Shown here in pieces: positions 1-9,181 of a stretch of 64,000 bases of DNA. Below the pieces are notes generated by a model. It saw nothing but the letters and a program-made list of their open reading frames with translations. It did not search any database and was not told the DNA's origin. The stretch comes from Candidatus Melainabacteria bacterium. GTDB taxonomy: Bacteria > Cyanobacteriota > Vampirovibrionia > 2-02-FULL-35-15. How positions within the stretch are numbered: position 1 is the first letter of the stretch; every line of letters begins with the position of its first letter. Position numbers and translations under genes: made by a program. The stretch is taken from assembly GCA_023250195.1 (NCBI GenBank), contig JAHFBF010000002.1, forward strand, positions 62,001 through 126,000. Direction: 5' to 3'.

Positions 1-368
1 AATTCTCTGTGATTGATAGATATTTCAGAATGTACGATATTTTTTTCTGCTAAATGTCTGGCTAAACATTCTGTAATGTAAGGTGACCTGTGTTGTCCAC
101 CGGTACATCCAATTGCAATTGTAGTTTTTTCTCTGTCTGCAGATTTATTGAGATTTAAAATATATTCTGTCCAGTCAAATAATTTTTTCAAGAATTCATT
201 AATTTTTGAATCTTCTTTAAAGAAGTTTATTACTTCTTTGTCCAGCCCTGTTAAGTCTCTTAGTTTATCTATATAAAATGGGTTATTTAAAAAACGTACA
301 TCAATAAGGTAGTTTGTGTCTGGAATATCGTTTGTCTTAAAACCAAATGATATTAATTCTACTAGCAT
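1..368 (-). CDS. RapZ C-terminal-domain protein (partial, runs off the window)
   Basis: The reverse strand reads as the C-terminal domain of the RapZ/YvcJ family, with the hallmark GCTGGQHRS followed by a conserved HRE. In E. coli RapZ this domain binds the small RNA GlmZ. The start at 368 gives MLVELISFGFK, exactly where the C-terminal domain normally begins, and the region upstream belongs to the divergent lepA. The N-terminal P-loop kinase domain of full RapZ (total about 285 residues) is therefore missing, so this is a stand-alone domain rather than a canonical RapZ. The 3' end lies beyond base 1. The domain call is firm; an RNA-binding role is inference. Confidence 0.8.
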   Translation of the reverse strand, partial: MLVELISFGFKTNDIPDTNYLIDVRFLNNPFYIDKLRDLTGLDKEVINFFKEDSKINEFLKKLFDWTEYILNLNKSADREKTTIAIGCTGGQHRSPYITECLARHLAEKNIVHSEISINHRE

Positions 369-370
369 TT

Positions 371-396
371 TTATTTATACCTTATAATTAAAAAGC
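371..396. promoter_or_regulatory. Back-to-back -10 elements between rapZ-like gene and lepA
   Basis: TATAAT at 383-388 lies 8 nt before the lepA ATG, and TATAAA on the reverse strand (374-379) lies 5 nt before the rapZ-like ATG. The gap between the two start codons is only 28 bp and holds no Shine-Dalgarno sequence. Both transcripts would be leaderless or nearly so. No good -35 box is visible, and any -35 contact would fall inside the opposite gene. Confidence 0.6.
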
Positions 397-2202
397 ATGT
401 CATCAAAGTCAGTAAACATTAGAAACTTTTGTATTATTGCACATATTGACCATGGTAAGTCAACCCTGGCAGACAGACTTTTAGAATTCACCGGCTCAAT
501 TTCAAAAAGAGAAATGAAAGAGCAGATTCTTGACAGTATGGATATTGAACGTGAAAGAGGTATTACCATTAAGTTGCAGACAGCCAGGATGCAATACAAA
601 GCAAAAGATGGGAAAGAATACATATTGAATTTAATAGATACACCTGGACATGTTGACTTTACTTATGAAGTTTCAAGGAGTTTAGCTGCCTGTGAAGGGG
701 CCATTTTGGTGGTAGATGCCAGTCAGGGAGTGGAAGCACAGACACTGGCAAATGTTTATCTTGCTCTTGAAAATAATCTGGAAATTATACCTGTAATAAA
801 TAAAATTGATTTACCTGGAGCTGAACCGGAAAGAGTAAAAAAAGAAATTGAAGAATTAATCGGTATCGATACTTCAAAAGCGATTTATATAAGTGCAAAA
901 ACAGGTATGAATATAGAAGAAGTTTTAGAATCTGTCGTTAAATATATTCCTCCGCCGGTTGCAACACTTGACAAGCCTCTTAGAGCGCTGGTGTTTGATA
1001 GTTATTTTGAAAGTTATAGGGGAATAATAGTTTATTTAAGAGTTGTTGATGGTTTGGTTAAAGTTGGCGATGAAATTTTGTTTATGGCGAATAATAAAAA
1101 ATTTATTGTTAGTGAACTTGGCTACCTGCTCCCAAAGCAAATTTCACAGAATGAATTAAAATCAGGTGAGGTCGGTTATTTATCAGCTTTCATAAGAGAT
1201 GTGAGTTCTTTAGTCGGGGATACTCTCACAGGTTCGATAAATTCAGCAGATAAGCCTTTGATTGGTTATAGACCTGCAATGCCAATGGTTTTTTGTGGAC
1301 TTTATCCTATTGATGCTGATCAGTATCCGGATTTGAAAGATGCCCTTGAAAAATTAAAATTAAATGATAGTTCAATTTCTTATGAACCGGAAAGTTCAAA
1401 TGCACTTGGATTTGGTTTTAGATGTGGCTTCTTAGGATTACTTCATATGGAGGTGGCTCAGGAAAGGTTAGAGAGAGAATATAATCTTGCATTAATTGCT
1501 ACTGCGCCAAGTGTTGTTTATAAAGTGACAGATATAGTTGGAAAAGTTATTGATGTTGATAATCCTGCATTTTTACCAGATCCTACAAAGAGAGAAAAAA
1601 TAGAAGAGCCTTATGTTTTGCTTCATGTATTTGTTCCAAATGATTTTGTAGGGCAGATAATGGAGCTTTGTCAGGGACGAAGAGGAACATTTAAAGATAT
1701 GAAATATCTGGATTCAAAAAGAGTTCAGCTTTCATATGAGATTCCACTTGCAGAAATTATTACTGACTTCTTTGATACTTTAAAATCCAGATCCAAAGGC
1801 TATGCAAGTATGGACTATGATTTAATTGGTTACAGAGAATCAAAACTGGTAAAGCTGGATATTTTAATAGCTGGTGAACCTGTAGATGCGCTCTCTGCGA
1901 TTGTTCATACTGATAAAGCAGCTTACTATGGCAGGCAGATTTCAGGGAAACTTAAAGAGCTAATTCCCAGGCAGTTATTTGAAGTGCCGATTCAGGCTGC
2001 AATAGGTGGAAAAGTTGTAGCTCGTGAAACAGTAAGTGCTATAAGGAAAAATGTTTTAGCTAAATGTTACGGAGGAGACATTACTAGAAAAAAGAAATTA
2101 CTTGAAAAGCAAAAAGAAGGTAAAAAACGAATGAAAAATGTTGGTAAAGTAGAAATACCACAGGAAGCGTTTATGGCTATATTGAAAATTGAAAGCGAGT
2201 AG
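397..2202 (+). CDS. lepA: Elongation factor 4 (LepA), ribosome back-translocating GTPase
   Basis: A 601-residue protein, the normal LepA length. G1 is AHIDHGKS at about 15-22, G2 lies in RGITIKLQ, G3 is DTPGH and G4 is NKID. The LepA-specific C-terminal domain is present, with the conserved basic run around [13 protein letters not shown]4 acts on the 70S ribosome as a fidelity and stress GTPase at the membrane and cytosol. The ATG at 397 follows a -10-like TATAAT by 8 nt without a Shine-Dalgarno sequence. The gene is transcribed away from the RapZ-domain gene and is followed directly by hairpins that may end transcription. Confidence 0.97.
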   Translation: MSSKSVNIRNFCIIAHIDHGKSTLADRLLEFTGSISKREMKEQILDSMDIERERGITIKLQTARMQYKAKDGKEYILNLIDTPGHVDFTYEVSRSLAACEGAILVVDASQGVEAQTLANVYLALENNLEIIPVINKIDLPGAEPERVKKEIEELIGIDTSKAIYISAKTGMNIEEVLESVVKYIPPPVATLDKPLRALVFDSYFESYRGIIVYLRVVDGLVKVGDEILFMANNKKFIVSELGYLLPKQISQNELKSGEVGYLSAFIRDVSSLVGDTLTGSINSADKPLIGYRPAMPMVFCGLYPIDADQYPDLKDALEKLKLNDSSISYEPESSNALGFGFRCGFLGLLHMEVAQERLEREYNLALIATAPSVVYKVTDIVGKVIDVDNPAFLPDPTKREKIEEPYVLLHVFVPNDFVGQIMELCQGRRGTFKDMKYLDSKRVQLSYEIPLAEIITDFFDTLKSRSKGYASMDYDLIGYRESKLVKLDILIAGEPVDALSAIVHTDKAAYYGRQISGKLKELIPRQLFEVPIQAAIGGKVVARETVSAIRKNVLAKCYGGDITRKKKLLEKQKEGKKRMKNVGKVEIPQEAFMAILKIESE

Positions 2203-2264
2203 GGGTAGATCAGCGTGTCTACCCAAAAGTGGCAGATCTTGTGTCTGTCTTGAATTAGGCAGAC
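2203..2264 (+). terminator. Two consecutive hairpins after lepA
   Basis: GGGTAGA (2203-2209) pairs with TCTACCC (2218-2224) directly after the lepA stop codon. A second stem, GTCTGTC with GGCAGAC (2243-2264, one G-U pair), follows. There is no clear T-run, so intrinsic termination is uncertain; these could instead be dispersed-repeat debris. Confidence 0.4.
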
Positions 2265-2290
2265 CAATGTTAGCCCAATGTAAAATCTAA

Positions 2291-3964
2291 ATGAACTTAA
2301 AATTTAACAAGATAAAAAATAGTGATATTTCCGATGGATTTCTAAAAACTTTAATTATTCTTTTGATCTTGTTTGTGATTTTATACTTTTATCGACTGGG
2401 AAGAGTTGGACTAATTGATGTAGATGAACCAAGATATGCTGAAGCTGGTAGAGAAATGCTTGAGTCAGGGAACTGGATAGTTCCATATTTTAACTATTCA
2501 GTACGTTTTGATAAGCCTATTTTATTTTACTGGCTTGAAGCGATTTCCATGAAAATCTTTGGTGTTAATGAATTTAGTGCAAGGTTTCCCTCTGCTTTAT
2601 GTGCACTTTTATGTATTTCAGGATTATTTATTTTCTTAAAAACTTTTTATAATACTGGATTTGCTTTAATAGGAACTTTGTTGTTAATGTCATGCCTTGA
2701 ATTTGTTGCATTAGCCAGATTTTCGGTTACAGATATGGCTTTGGCAAGTTTTATCTCATCCAGCATCTTTTCGTTTTTTTTAGGTTATCATCAAATAATA
2801 AATTCACATAGATTTTTCAAACTTCAAATCACTGAATTTAGCTTTTGGTATATTATTGGTTTTATTTTTTTAGCACTTGCTGTTCTTACAAAAGGACCAG
2901 TTTCTGTTGTAATTATGGGATTAATATTTCTTCCTTTTTTCTGGTGGATTGAAAAACTGGATTACTTTTTTAAAAGCTATTCTTTTTGGATTGGTTTCCT
3001 GCTTTTTTTGCTTTTGATTACTCCCTGGTATTTAATGGTGCATTTTGCAACAGGTGGTGAATTTACAAAAGTTTTTTTTGGTATACATAATTTCAGCAGA
3101 TTTACATCAGTTGTTTCTGGACATAAGGGTTCTGTCTTTTACTTCGTACCGGTTGTTTTGCTTGGCTTTTTACCATGGACATTTTTTCTTCCCCAGGCGA
3201 TATTTACTTTAATAAAAAAAGGATTAAAAAGTCTGCTTTCTTCTACTACAGAACAGGTTCCATGGTTTTGTTTATGGTGGGTTATTGTAGTGTTTGTGTT
3301 TTTTAGTTTTAGTAAAACGAAGTTATTAACTTATATATTGCCTCTTTTCCCTGCGCTAAGTGTAATAGTTTCATTTTGGATTAATGAGATGATTAAAAAA
3401 CATATTAATAATAAAGGGTTGGTTATAGGTCTTGGAGTTTTCTTTTTATTTTCATTAATTGTTTTATATATATGCCTGTTTAATTTGAATGTTATTTTGC
3501 CTAGAGAGATAAAAAGTTTAAAGCTGGATTTGTCGATTATATTTTTTGCATTCCTGATGTTTGTAGGAGTCAGCATGTCCTGGGCTAGTAGTCATAAGGA
3601 TGTGAGGATGACGGTAGTAATAATTTGTTCAACCTTTTTGCTTCTATATTTTTGTCTTGTTTCTTTTTTATTGCCAAAGACAGATAAGTATTCTCAGTAT
3701 AGACTTAGAACTTTTGCAAAGTCTATCCCTGAAGATGTTGAAATCGCTACTTATCAGATAATAAAACCCAGCCTTGTTTTTTATGCGGGAAGAAAAATAG
3801 AAAAATTTGATTCAATTGAAAAAATACAGGAAAAGTTAAATCAGGGAAACAAATTTGCATTTGTCACAAAGAAAAAATTATTAAATAATATCTCATTGGA
3901 AAATTCATACATTTGGGGTAAAGACAGCAGATACATTTTTATAACTAATTATCCTGTGAAATGA
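2291..3964 (+). CDS. ArnT-like membrane glycosyltransferase (PMT_2/GT83 family)
   Basis: A 557-residue multi-pass membrane protein. After a first membrane helix (about 20-35) comes the periplasmic-loop motif DVDEPRY (43-49) with AGREML, then NGW-like and FDKPILFYWL elements. This is the pattern of ArnT and related dolichyl-phosphate-mannosyltransferase-like enzymes that move a sugar from an undecaprenyl-phosphate carrier to lipid A or another envelope acceptor. About ten further hydrophobic segments follow and the C-terminal domain is soluble. Substrate cannot be told from sequence. It sits with a heptosyltransferase and, further on, O-antigen-ligase-like and UDP-xylose genes. The start lies only 4 nt after TAAAAT, so it is less secure than most. 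Confidence 0.85.
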   Translation: MNLKFNKIKNSDISDGFLKTLIILLILFVILYFYRLGRVGLIDVDEPRYAEAGREMLESGNWIVPYFNYSVRFDKPILFYWLEAISMKIFGVNEFSARFPSALCALLCISGLFIFLKTFYNTGFALIGTLLLMSCLEFVALARFSVTDMALASFISSSIFSFFLGYHQIINSHRFFKLQITEFSFWYIIGFIFLALAVLTKGPVSVVIMGLIFLPFFWWIEKLDYFFKSYSFWIGFLLFLLLITPWYLMVHFATGGEFTKVFFGIHNFSRFTSVVSGHKGSVFYFVPVVLLGFLPWTFFLPQAIFTLIKKGLKSLLSSTTEQVPWFCLWWVIVVFVFFSFSKTKLLTYILPLFPALSVIVSFWINEMIKKHINNKGLVIGLGVFFLFSLIVLYICLFNLNVILPREIKSLKLDLSIIFFAFLMFVGVSMSWASSHKDVRMTVVIICSTFLLLYFCLVSFLLPKTDKYSQYRLRTFAKSIPEDVEIATYQIIKPSLVFYAGRKIEKFDSIEKIQEKLNQGNKFAFVTKKKLLNNISLENSYIWGKDSRYIFITNYPVK

Positions 3965-4001
3965 TATGAATATTCGCTTCCAAACCTGAACGGTGATACG
4001 T

Positions 4002-4007
4002 TATAAT
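4002..4007 (+). promoter_or_regulatory. -10 element (TATAAT) for the PHP phosphatase, leaderless
   Basis: A perfect TATAAT ends 6 nt before the ATG at 4014, without a ribosome binding site. A GTG at 3993 in the same frame would place the -10 inside the gene, which argues for 4014 as the true start. Confidence 0.6.
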
Positions 4008-4013
4008 ATTCTC

Positions 4014-4787
4014 ATGTTGTTTTCTGATTACCATAATCACCCACAAGGACACAGAGATGATTTGCCTTATACACAGGAACTGCTAATGCCTTGGGCTGAA
4101 TATGCTAGAAAAGCTAATCTTTCTGATGTGGTTTTAACTGATCATGGACGTTATCACAAAGGGGTTAATTTAGAGGAGTTTTTAATATTTAAAGACAAGG
4201 TGAAAGATATAAATTTTAAATCAGGAATAGAAATAGATAATGATCCTGAAACTTCAAAAGCTGATTATGAATGGATGGAGAAAAATTTTGATAGATTGGA
4301 TTTTGTATTAGGCTCGATTCATTTTATTGATGATTGGGCTTTTGATCATCCGTATTATAAAGAACAATTTAATGACTGGGATATTGATGAATTGTATTCA
4401 AAGTATTTTGACAATATTAAAAAGCTTATTAATAAAGGATTTATAGACGGATTGGCACATCTGGATTTGATAAAAATATTTGGGCATAGACAAAAAAAAG
4501 AAATTAAGTTTTTTGTAGAGGATGTATTAAAGTTGGTTAAACAGAAAGGGTTAACTGTTGAAATGAGTACTGCGGGTTGGAGAAAGCCGGTTAATGAGTT
4601 GTATCCACAGCATGAGATAATACTTATGATTAAAGAAATGAACATTCCTATTACTACTGCTTCAGATGCACATACTGCTAAGGATTTAGGTTATGGATAT
4701 GACAGGCTATATAAAATGTTGAAAGATTATGGATTCAATCAGGTGGCCGTTTTTGAAAAACATAAGATGAAACTTATCCCGGTATGA
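4014..4787 (+). CDS. PHP-family histidinol-phosphatase (HisJ/HisK type)
   Basis: About 257 residues with the PHP metal-binding pattern: an H-x-H (H7, H9 in DYHNHP), TDHGRYH, the Glu in GIEID, the GSIH strand and a late SDAH motif. These bind the trinuclear metal centre that hydrolyses histidinol phosphate in histidine synthesis; other phosphoesters are possible for this family. I chose ATG 4014 because the PHP fold starts there and a TATAAT lies just before it. It stands alone, not in a his operon, so the substrate is inferred from family resemblance. Confidence 0.8.
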   Translation: MLFSDYHNHPQGHRDDLPYTQELLMPWAEYARKANLSDVVLTDHGRYHKGVNLEEFLIFKDKVKDINFKSGIEIDNDPETSKADYEWMEKNFDRLDFVLGSIHFIDDWAFDHPYYKEQFNDWDIDELYSKYFDNIKKLINKGFIDGLAHLDLIKIFGHRQKKEIKFFVEDVLKLVKQKGLTVEMSTAGWRKPVNELYPQHEIILMIKEMNIPITTASDAHTAKDLGYGYDRLYKMLKDYGFNQVAVFEKHKMKLIPV

Positions 4788-4809
4788 AAGATGAAATTAT
4801 AACTTGTTA

Positions 4810-4905
4810 CGTCATTGCGAGGAACTGCGGAGCAGTGACGCGGCAATCTCATTTACGTGAACAAGTTAAGGAGATTGCTTCGGGCTTTCAGCCCTCACAA
4901 TGATG
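4810..4905. repeat. Dispersed intergenic palindromic repeat (CGTCATTGCGAGG family)
   Basis: The segment opens with CGTCATTGCGAGG and closes with an imperfect inverse, CCTCACAATGATG. Internal inverted blocks GGCAATCTC and GAGATTGC are separated by a short spacer. This arrangement matches the widespread GTCATTGCGAG...GCAATCTC repeats of many bacterial genomes. It is visibly richer in G+C than its surroundings. Its right end supplies the ATG codons used by the next gene. Confidence 0.8.
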
Positions 4906-5931
4906 CGCAAAGTGAAATTTTTGTTAATTAGATTAAGCAGCCTGGGTGATATTATTCATTCGCTGCCCATTGTCTACAAATTGAGACAGAGTTTCCCTGA
5001 TGCCCAAATTGACTGGCTTGTTGGCGAGAAAGGACTTGAATTACTTCGGCTGATTAATGAAATAGACAATGTTTACCTGCTTAATTTGAAAAATATTTCT
5101 TTGATTCAAAAGCAAAATTATGATTATGTGATTGATGTTCAGGGGTTATTTAAGAGTGCTTTTATAAGCAGGCTATGTATGGGTAAAAAAGTCATTGGTT
5201 TTAAAAATACCAGAGAGTTTGCAGACATATTCTATGATCAGAAAATTGATGCTGGGCACCTTTTTAAAACCAGGAAACATATTGTCGATTTGAATCTAGA
5301 GTTGATTTCACATTTGTCAGATAAGAATAAGTCTGAGACTAAATTTGTGATCCCAAAAATCCTAAAACCAGATACACAGGGGATCCTGGAGATGGATAAA
5401 AATAAAGACTGTCCCAAAATAGTTATTTTTCCTTCCACAACATGGGAAAGCAAGTTGTGGAATATGGATTATTGGTTTGACCTTATAAATAAGGTGTCTA
5501 ATGATTTCCAAATTTATGTTTGTGCTGCTAGAAGTGATTTGAACATTATCAAGCCATTAATTAATAAGTTGGAGTTGCATAAGGTAAATTATAAAAACCT
5601 TATTGGAACAACTACAATTAAAGATTTGATTTATTTAATTCAAAATGTTGATCTGGTAATTGGATTGGATTCTGCAGGATTACATTTAGCAAGTGCTATA
5701 AAAAACGATTATTCTTCTTGTGAAGTTATTGGTATTTATGGACCAACTTCACCTTACAGGTCAGGTCCTTATGGCTTAATTCGAAATTGTTTATATTTAT
5801 CTGAGATGGATTGTATTGCCTGTAGAAAGAAAAAATGCCCACTTGTACATCATAATTGCATGAATAATATTTTGCCATCGATGGTTTTTGAATTGGTTAA
5901 TGATAAGTCAGGAAAGTGTATAAAAGCTTAA
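4900..5931 (+). CDS. ADP-heptose:LPS heptosyltransferase (GT9, WaaC/WaaF-like)
   Basis: A 343-residue GT9 protein. The N-terminus (FLLIRLSSLGDIIHSLP) and the C-terminal donor site (GLDSAGLHLASA, then IGIYGPTSPYRSGPYG) are typical of WaaC/WaaF/RfaQ enzymes that add heptose to the LPS inner core in the cytoplasm. A late C-x2-C...C cluster (MDCIACRKKKCP) is also common in the family. The two adjacent ATG codons (4900, 4903) lie inside the right end of a dispersed repeat, with no Shine-Dalgarno sequence, so the native start may have been altered by the insertion. Donor and acceptor are inferred. Confidence 0.9.
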   Translation: MMRKVKFLLIRLSSLGDIIHSLPIVYKLRQSFPDAQIDWLVGEKGLELLRLINEIDNVYLLNLKNISLIQKQNYDYVIDVQGLFKSAFISRLCMGKKVIGFKNTREFADIFYDQKIDAGHLFKTRKHIVDLNLELISHLSDKNKSETKFVIPKILKPDTQGILEMDKNKDCPKIVIFPSTTWESKLWNMDYWFDLINKVSNDFQIYVCAARSDLNIIKPLINKLELHKVNYKNLIGTTTIKDLIYLIQNVDLVIGLDSAGLHLASAIKNDYSSCEVIGIYGPTSPYRSGPYGLIRNCLYLSEMDCIACRKKKCPLVHHNCMNNILPSMVFELVNDKSGKCIKA

Positions 5932-5950
5932 ATGTGATAAACTCATAGCT

Positions 5951-7150
5951 ATGGTAATTTTAAATATAGTAATAGTTTTGGCTCTTATAAGTGTAATGAT
6001 TATTGTTCATGAATTTGGACACTGGATTGTTGCCCGCAAGCTTGGATTTCAAACCCCGGTTTTTGGGTTTGGATTACCTTTTGGTGGTCATTTAAAACTT
6101 GGGAATTGGAAGGATACAGAGTTTCGTTTTCACTGGTTTGTATTGGGGGGTTATGTTGCTATTCCTGAGCTAGGTGATGAATCAGGTGATGAAATCTTGA
6201 AGGAAATGCCGCACCTTAAGCCAATGAAATCATTTCCGGTATGGAAAAGGGCATGTGTAGCTAGTGCTGGAGTTGCATTTAATATTTTGTTTGCTTATCT
6301 TATGTGTCTTATCATGGTAGCTACAATTGGACCTCCAAGTACAAAAGGGAATGTGGTTATCACCAATCTTTTAGATTCAAATTCACCAACTGTAAACAAT
6401 TCTTTTAAACCAAATTCAATTGCAAAAGATGCAGGTCTCATGCCTGGAGATGTGATACTTCAAGCAAATCATATAAACATAAAAGAACCAGCACAGCTTG
6501 TACAGGTTGTAATGTCTAGCCCTGAAAAAGAAGTCATTGTTAAAGTGAAAAGAACTTATATTGAAAACGAAAAGAAAAAATCAGAAATTCTAAAAATAAA
6601 AGTTATACCAAATAAAGAAGGAATGATTGGGGTTGGACTTGGATTATCAACCAATGGAGAATATGATAAACCTTCTAGAAATCCTTTTGTCTGGACTGGT
6701 CAGGCAGCTCAGGTTTTATCTGAATGGACTCTAAATATGCTCATTGGTTTATTTCTAATGATCATGAATATGGTTGGCATTACACCAAATGGAACTCCAA
6801 AAATAAATGCTGGTGATTTGCATGGAATTATTGCAATTGTTTCTGTATTTGCTCAGGCGATTACGATTGATTTTAGGGAAATTTACAGATGGACTGCTTT
6901 AATAAGTGTAAATTTGGCAATTATTAATCTATTGCCGATTCCAGCCCTTGATGGTGGGCACTTATTGTTTATGGCTATTGAAAAAATCAGAGGTAAAAAA
7001 TTAGCTGAATCAATTCAGCAAAAAGCTATTCAGACTGGTTTTGTTCTTTTAATAATGCTTATGTTCTTTGTATTATTTAATGATATAAAGGGTTTAATTT
7101 CCGGGAAGTTCAATTTAATGCAGGAGAAGAAAGGAAATATTACAAAATAA
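5951..7150 (+). CDS. rseP: RIP metalloprotease RseP (site-2 protease)
   Basis: A 399-residue membrane zinc protease. The active site HEFGH is at 20-24 in the first helix, and the second zinc ligand lies in LLPIPALDGGH near 340. One PDZ domain (about 150-215, around AKDAGLMPGDVIL) sits between, as is usual for this size class; E. coli RseP has two. It cleaves membrane-bound anti-sigma factors or remnant signal peptides inside the bilayer. It starts 19 nt after the heptosyltransferase and probably continues that transcript or uses a GATAAA-like -10 just before the ATG. Confidence 0.94.
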   Translation: MVILNIVIVLALISVMIIVHEFGHWIVARKLGFQTPVFGFGLPFGGHLKLGNWKDTEFRFHWFVLGGYVAIPELGDESGDEILKEMPHLKPMKSFPVWKRACVASAGVAFNILFAYLMCLIMVATIGPPSTKGNVVITNLLDSNSPTVNNSFKPNSIAKDAGLMPGDVILQANHINIKEPAQLVQVVMSSPEKEVIVKVKRTYIENEKKKSEILKIKVIPNKEGMIGVGLGLSTNGEYDKPSRNPFVWTGQAAQVLSEWTLNMLIGLFLMIMNMVGITPNGTPKINAGDLHGIIAIVSVFAQAITIDFREIYRWTALISVNLAIINLLPIPALDGGHLLFMAIEKIRGKKLAESIQQKAIQTGFVLLIMLMFFVLFNDIKGLISGKFNLMQEKKGNITK

Positions 7151-7164
7151 TGAAGTGAGTCCGA

Positions 7165-7182
7165 GGGAAGCTCGAGCTTCCC
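7165..7182. repeat. Perfect 18-bp palindrome before purE
   Basis: GGGAAGCTC is followed immediately by its complement GAGCTTCCC, flanked by G-rich sequence. No T-run follows, so a terminator is possible but not shown. It could be another dispersed palindrome of this genome. Confidence 0.6.
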
Positions 7183-7199
7183 TGGAGCTATAAAAACAA

Positions 7200-7673
7200 A
7201 TGAAAAAAATTGATGTTCAAATAATTGTAGGTAGTAAGTCTGATGAATCCAAAATCAAGCCGGCTCTTGATACTTTAAGTGAGTTTGGTATTGCTTATGA
7301 CTTTAAAGTTGCAAGTGCTCATAGATCGCCATCTTATGTGGAAGAAATTATAGATAATGCTGTAAATCTTGGGGTAAAAGTTTTTATAACTGGTGCTGGT
7401 ATGGCGAATCATTTATCTGGTGCAGTTGCCAGCAGGACTATACTTCCTGTTATTGGTGTTCCTTTTAGCGGGAGTTCTATGGGTGGGATTGATTCTCTTT
7501 TTTCTACGGTACAAATGCCGCCGGGAATTCCTGTAGCTACAGTAGCAGTTGATGGTGCAAAAAATGCCGCAGTTTTAGCGCTTGAAATATTGTCAATTGA
7601 AAATAAAGATCTTCAAAAGAAAATTATAGAGTTTAGGCATAAGGAAACAGAAAAAATCAGGAATGCAGTATAG
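7200..7673 (+). CDS. purE: N5-carboxyaminoimidazole ribonucleotide mutase (PurE class I)
   Basis: 157 residues, normal for PurE. The nucleotide-binding loop GSKSDESK is at 11-18, and SAHRSP and GAGMANHLSG follow, all conserved in the active site. The enzyme rearranges N5-CAIR to CAIR in de novo purine synthesis; no purK is in the window. A TATAAA at 7189-7194 ends 5 nt before the ATG, so the mRNA may be leaderless. The 3' end overlaps tadA by 11 nt, which suggests translational coupling. Confidence 0.95.
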   Translation: MKKIDVQIIVGSKSDESKIKPALDTLSEFGIAYDFKVASAHRSPSYVEEIIDNAVNLGVKVFITGAGMANHLSGAVASRTILPVIGVPFSGSSMGGIDSLFSTVQMPPGIPVATVAVDGAKNAAVLALEILSIENKDLQKKIIEFRHKETEKIRNAV

Positions 7674-8118
7674 TTCAAATACTCATCAGGATTGGATGTC
7701 ACAAGCTATTGTTTGTGCTTCTGAGGTAAAAGATGAAGTGCCTGTTTGTGCATTCATTATACAAAACAACGTTTTAATTTCAAAAGCGATAAATCAAGTT
7801 GAATCTCTACATGATTGTACTGCTCATGCTGAAATCCTTGCTATAAGAGAAGCATCTGAAAAATTTAATAACTGGAGATTAGATTGCATTTTGTATACTA
7901 CGCTTGAGCCCTGTGCGATGTGTGCAGGAGCTATTATTAATTCGAGAATTAAAACTGTAGTCTTTGGAGCTTATGATTTAAATGCGGGTGCATGTGGTTC
8001 TAAAATCAACTTGTTTAGTGATCTGGATAAAGAGAATAAGGTAGAAGTAATTGGTGGAATTTTAGAGCTTGAAGCGAGTAAGTTATTGAAAGAATTCTTT
8101 TCTATAATAAGAAGGTAG
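7663..8118 (+). CDS. tadA: tRNA-specific adenosine deaminase (TadA)
   Basis: 151 residues with the cytidine/deoxycytidylate deaminase zinc site: HAE at 55-57, and PC..C at 83-87 (EPCAMCAGA). TadA makes inosine at position 34 of tRNA-Arg(ACG), an essential step in most bacteria. The family also contains guanine deaminases, but the EPCAMC and FGAYDLNAGACGS region matches TadA. The ATG lies inside the end of purE, preceded by a short AGGA. It ends 2 nt before the convergent stop of the next gene. Confidence 0.92.
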   Translation: MQYSSNTHQDWMSQAIVCASEVKDEVPVCAFIIQNNVLISKAINQVESLHDCTAHAEILAIREASEKFNNWRLDCILYTTLEPCAMCAGAIINSRIKTVVFGAYDLNAGACGSKINLFSDLDKENKVEVIGGILELEASKLLKEFFSIIRR

Positions 8119-8120
8119 AT

Positions 8121-8981
8121 CTAATTGTCGCTTAAATCAAATTTCCCTAAAGTCTCAACCTGATGTTCTTTTGGTGTGTACCATGGATAGAGACTTACGC
8201 CGGCATTAATATTGTTATCGCTTGCGGCTTTTAAAAATCCGATTATTTCTTCTCTTGATGTTTTTTGTCCGTCACCGATTAAGTGTATTTGTACGTCTTC
8301 TTTCTGAGTGTATTCTTTTATTTTTGAAATGGTCTGAGCCGTATAATCATAGGCACCTTTTTCAGAGCGAAGTTTTACAAAGCCGTGCCAGTATGTCATG
8401 GGTGCAATGATGTCAAAATTATTTGCAATGGTTTTCCATGCATAATGTCTGGGATCTGCTCTTTTTAACACCGGTGAAAATGTAATTGCTATAAGTGGAT
8501 ATTTTGGTCCGACTGATTTTCTGACAGCTTTTGCAAAGGTCTCAATAGAGCGGGAATTAGTAACTTCTTCTATATCAGCTGCAAGACCATCCAGCTTATC
8601 GCTGTCTGGAGTTTTATAATTTACAGCCTGAATAAATTTTTGTGCATCAGAAAGAGGATCTTTTAGAAACGAATAAGTCCATCCAATAACTTTAATATTT
8701 CTTTCATGGGCTGATTTGATTACTTTGTTTAATCCAGCCGGGTTTTTTATAGCAGGTGTATTTGATCTGGAAATCTGAAGATAGATAGTATCAATGCCTT
8801 TTGATTTTAAGTGTTCACAGAACATATCCGGATTTGCAGGATAGTTCCAGATATTTAACCAGATTCCTTTTCCAAAGGTGATAGGTTCTTTTGCTTCTGA
8901 ACTGATTGGTTCAAGAAACAAAACAATTAAAATTATAATTAGATTAAAAAATTGTTTATAAGTCATATTTCTTATCTGCAT
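8121..8981 (-). CDS. Secreted TIM-barrel glycoside-hydrolase-like protein
   Basis: 286 residues with an N-terminal hydrophobic segment (about 10-25) followed by a likely cleavage site, so it is exported. The rest has a (beta/alpha)8 pattern resembling putative glycosyl-hydrolase families of the DUF4015/GHL type: GIWLNIW, GIDTIYLQISRS, VIGWTYSF, LDGLAADIEEV, IAITFSP and IIAPMTYWHG, with acidic residues at strand ends. A second Met six residues in is an alternative start. Substrate is unknown; I rely on fold-like motifs only. It faces tadA tail to tail and is probably monocistronic. Confidence 0.6.
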   Translation of the reverse strand: MQIRNMTYKQFFNLIIILIVLFLEPISSEAKEPITFGKGIWLNIWNYPANPDMFCEHLKSKGIDTIYLQISRSNTPAIKNPAGLNKVIKSAHERNIKVIGWTYSFLKDPLSDAQKFIQAVNYKTPDSDKLDGLAADIEEVTNSRSIETFAKAVRKSVGPKYPLIAITFSPVLKRADPRHYAWKTIANNFDIIAPMTYWHGFVKLRSEKGAYDYTAQTISKIKEYTQKEDVQIHLIGDGQKTSREEIIGFLKAASDNNINAGVSLYPWYTPKEHQVETLGKFDLSDN

Positions 8982-9065
8982 ATACCACTTTTTAGCATTC
9001 TCTAATTAAACTAACATTAAATGACGAAAATACATGTAAAATGTTTTAAATTTTAGGATATACTA

Positions 9066-9100
9066 TTTCTGATTATCTGACTTCTGATACTCTGATTCTC
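9066..9100. repeat. Degenerate TCTGAT-type short tandem repeat before tRNA-Arg
   Basis: Repeated words TCTGATTATCTGACTTCTGATACTC and similar precede the tRNA. The same words recur before tRNA-Leu at 36.5 kb and, on the other strand, inside the DUF3326 gene. Confidence 0.55.
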
Positions 9101-9107
9101 TAGAATT

Positions 9108-9181
9108 GTCCACGTAGCTCAGTTGGATAGAGCAAGGCACTCCTAACGCCTAGGTCGGAGGTTCAACTCCTCTCGTGGACG
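9108..9181 (+). tRNA. tRNA-Arg (CCT anticodon)
   Basis: The acceptor stem GTCCACG pairs with CGTGGAC (9174-9180). The D-arm is GCTC...GAGC, and the anticodon loop CTCCTAA gives CCT, reading AGG. The T-arm is GGAGG/CCTCT with loop TTCAACT. One mismatch closes the anticodon stem (A-C). CCA is not encoded. Its 3' two-thirds is duplicated just downstream. Confidence 0.92.
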
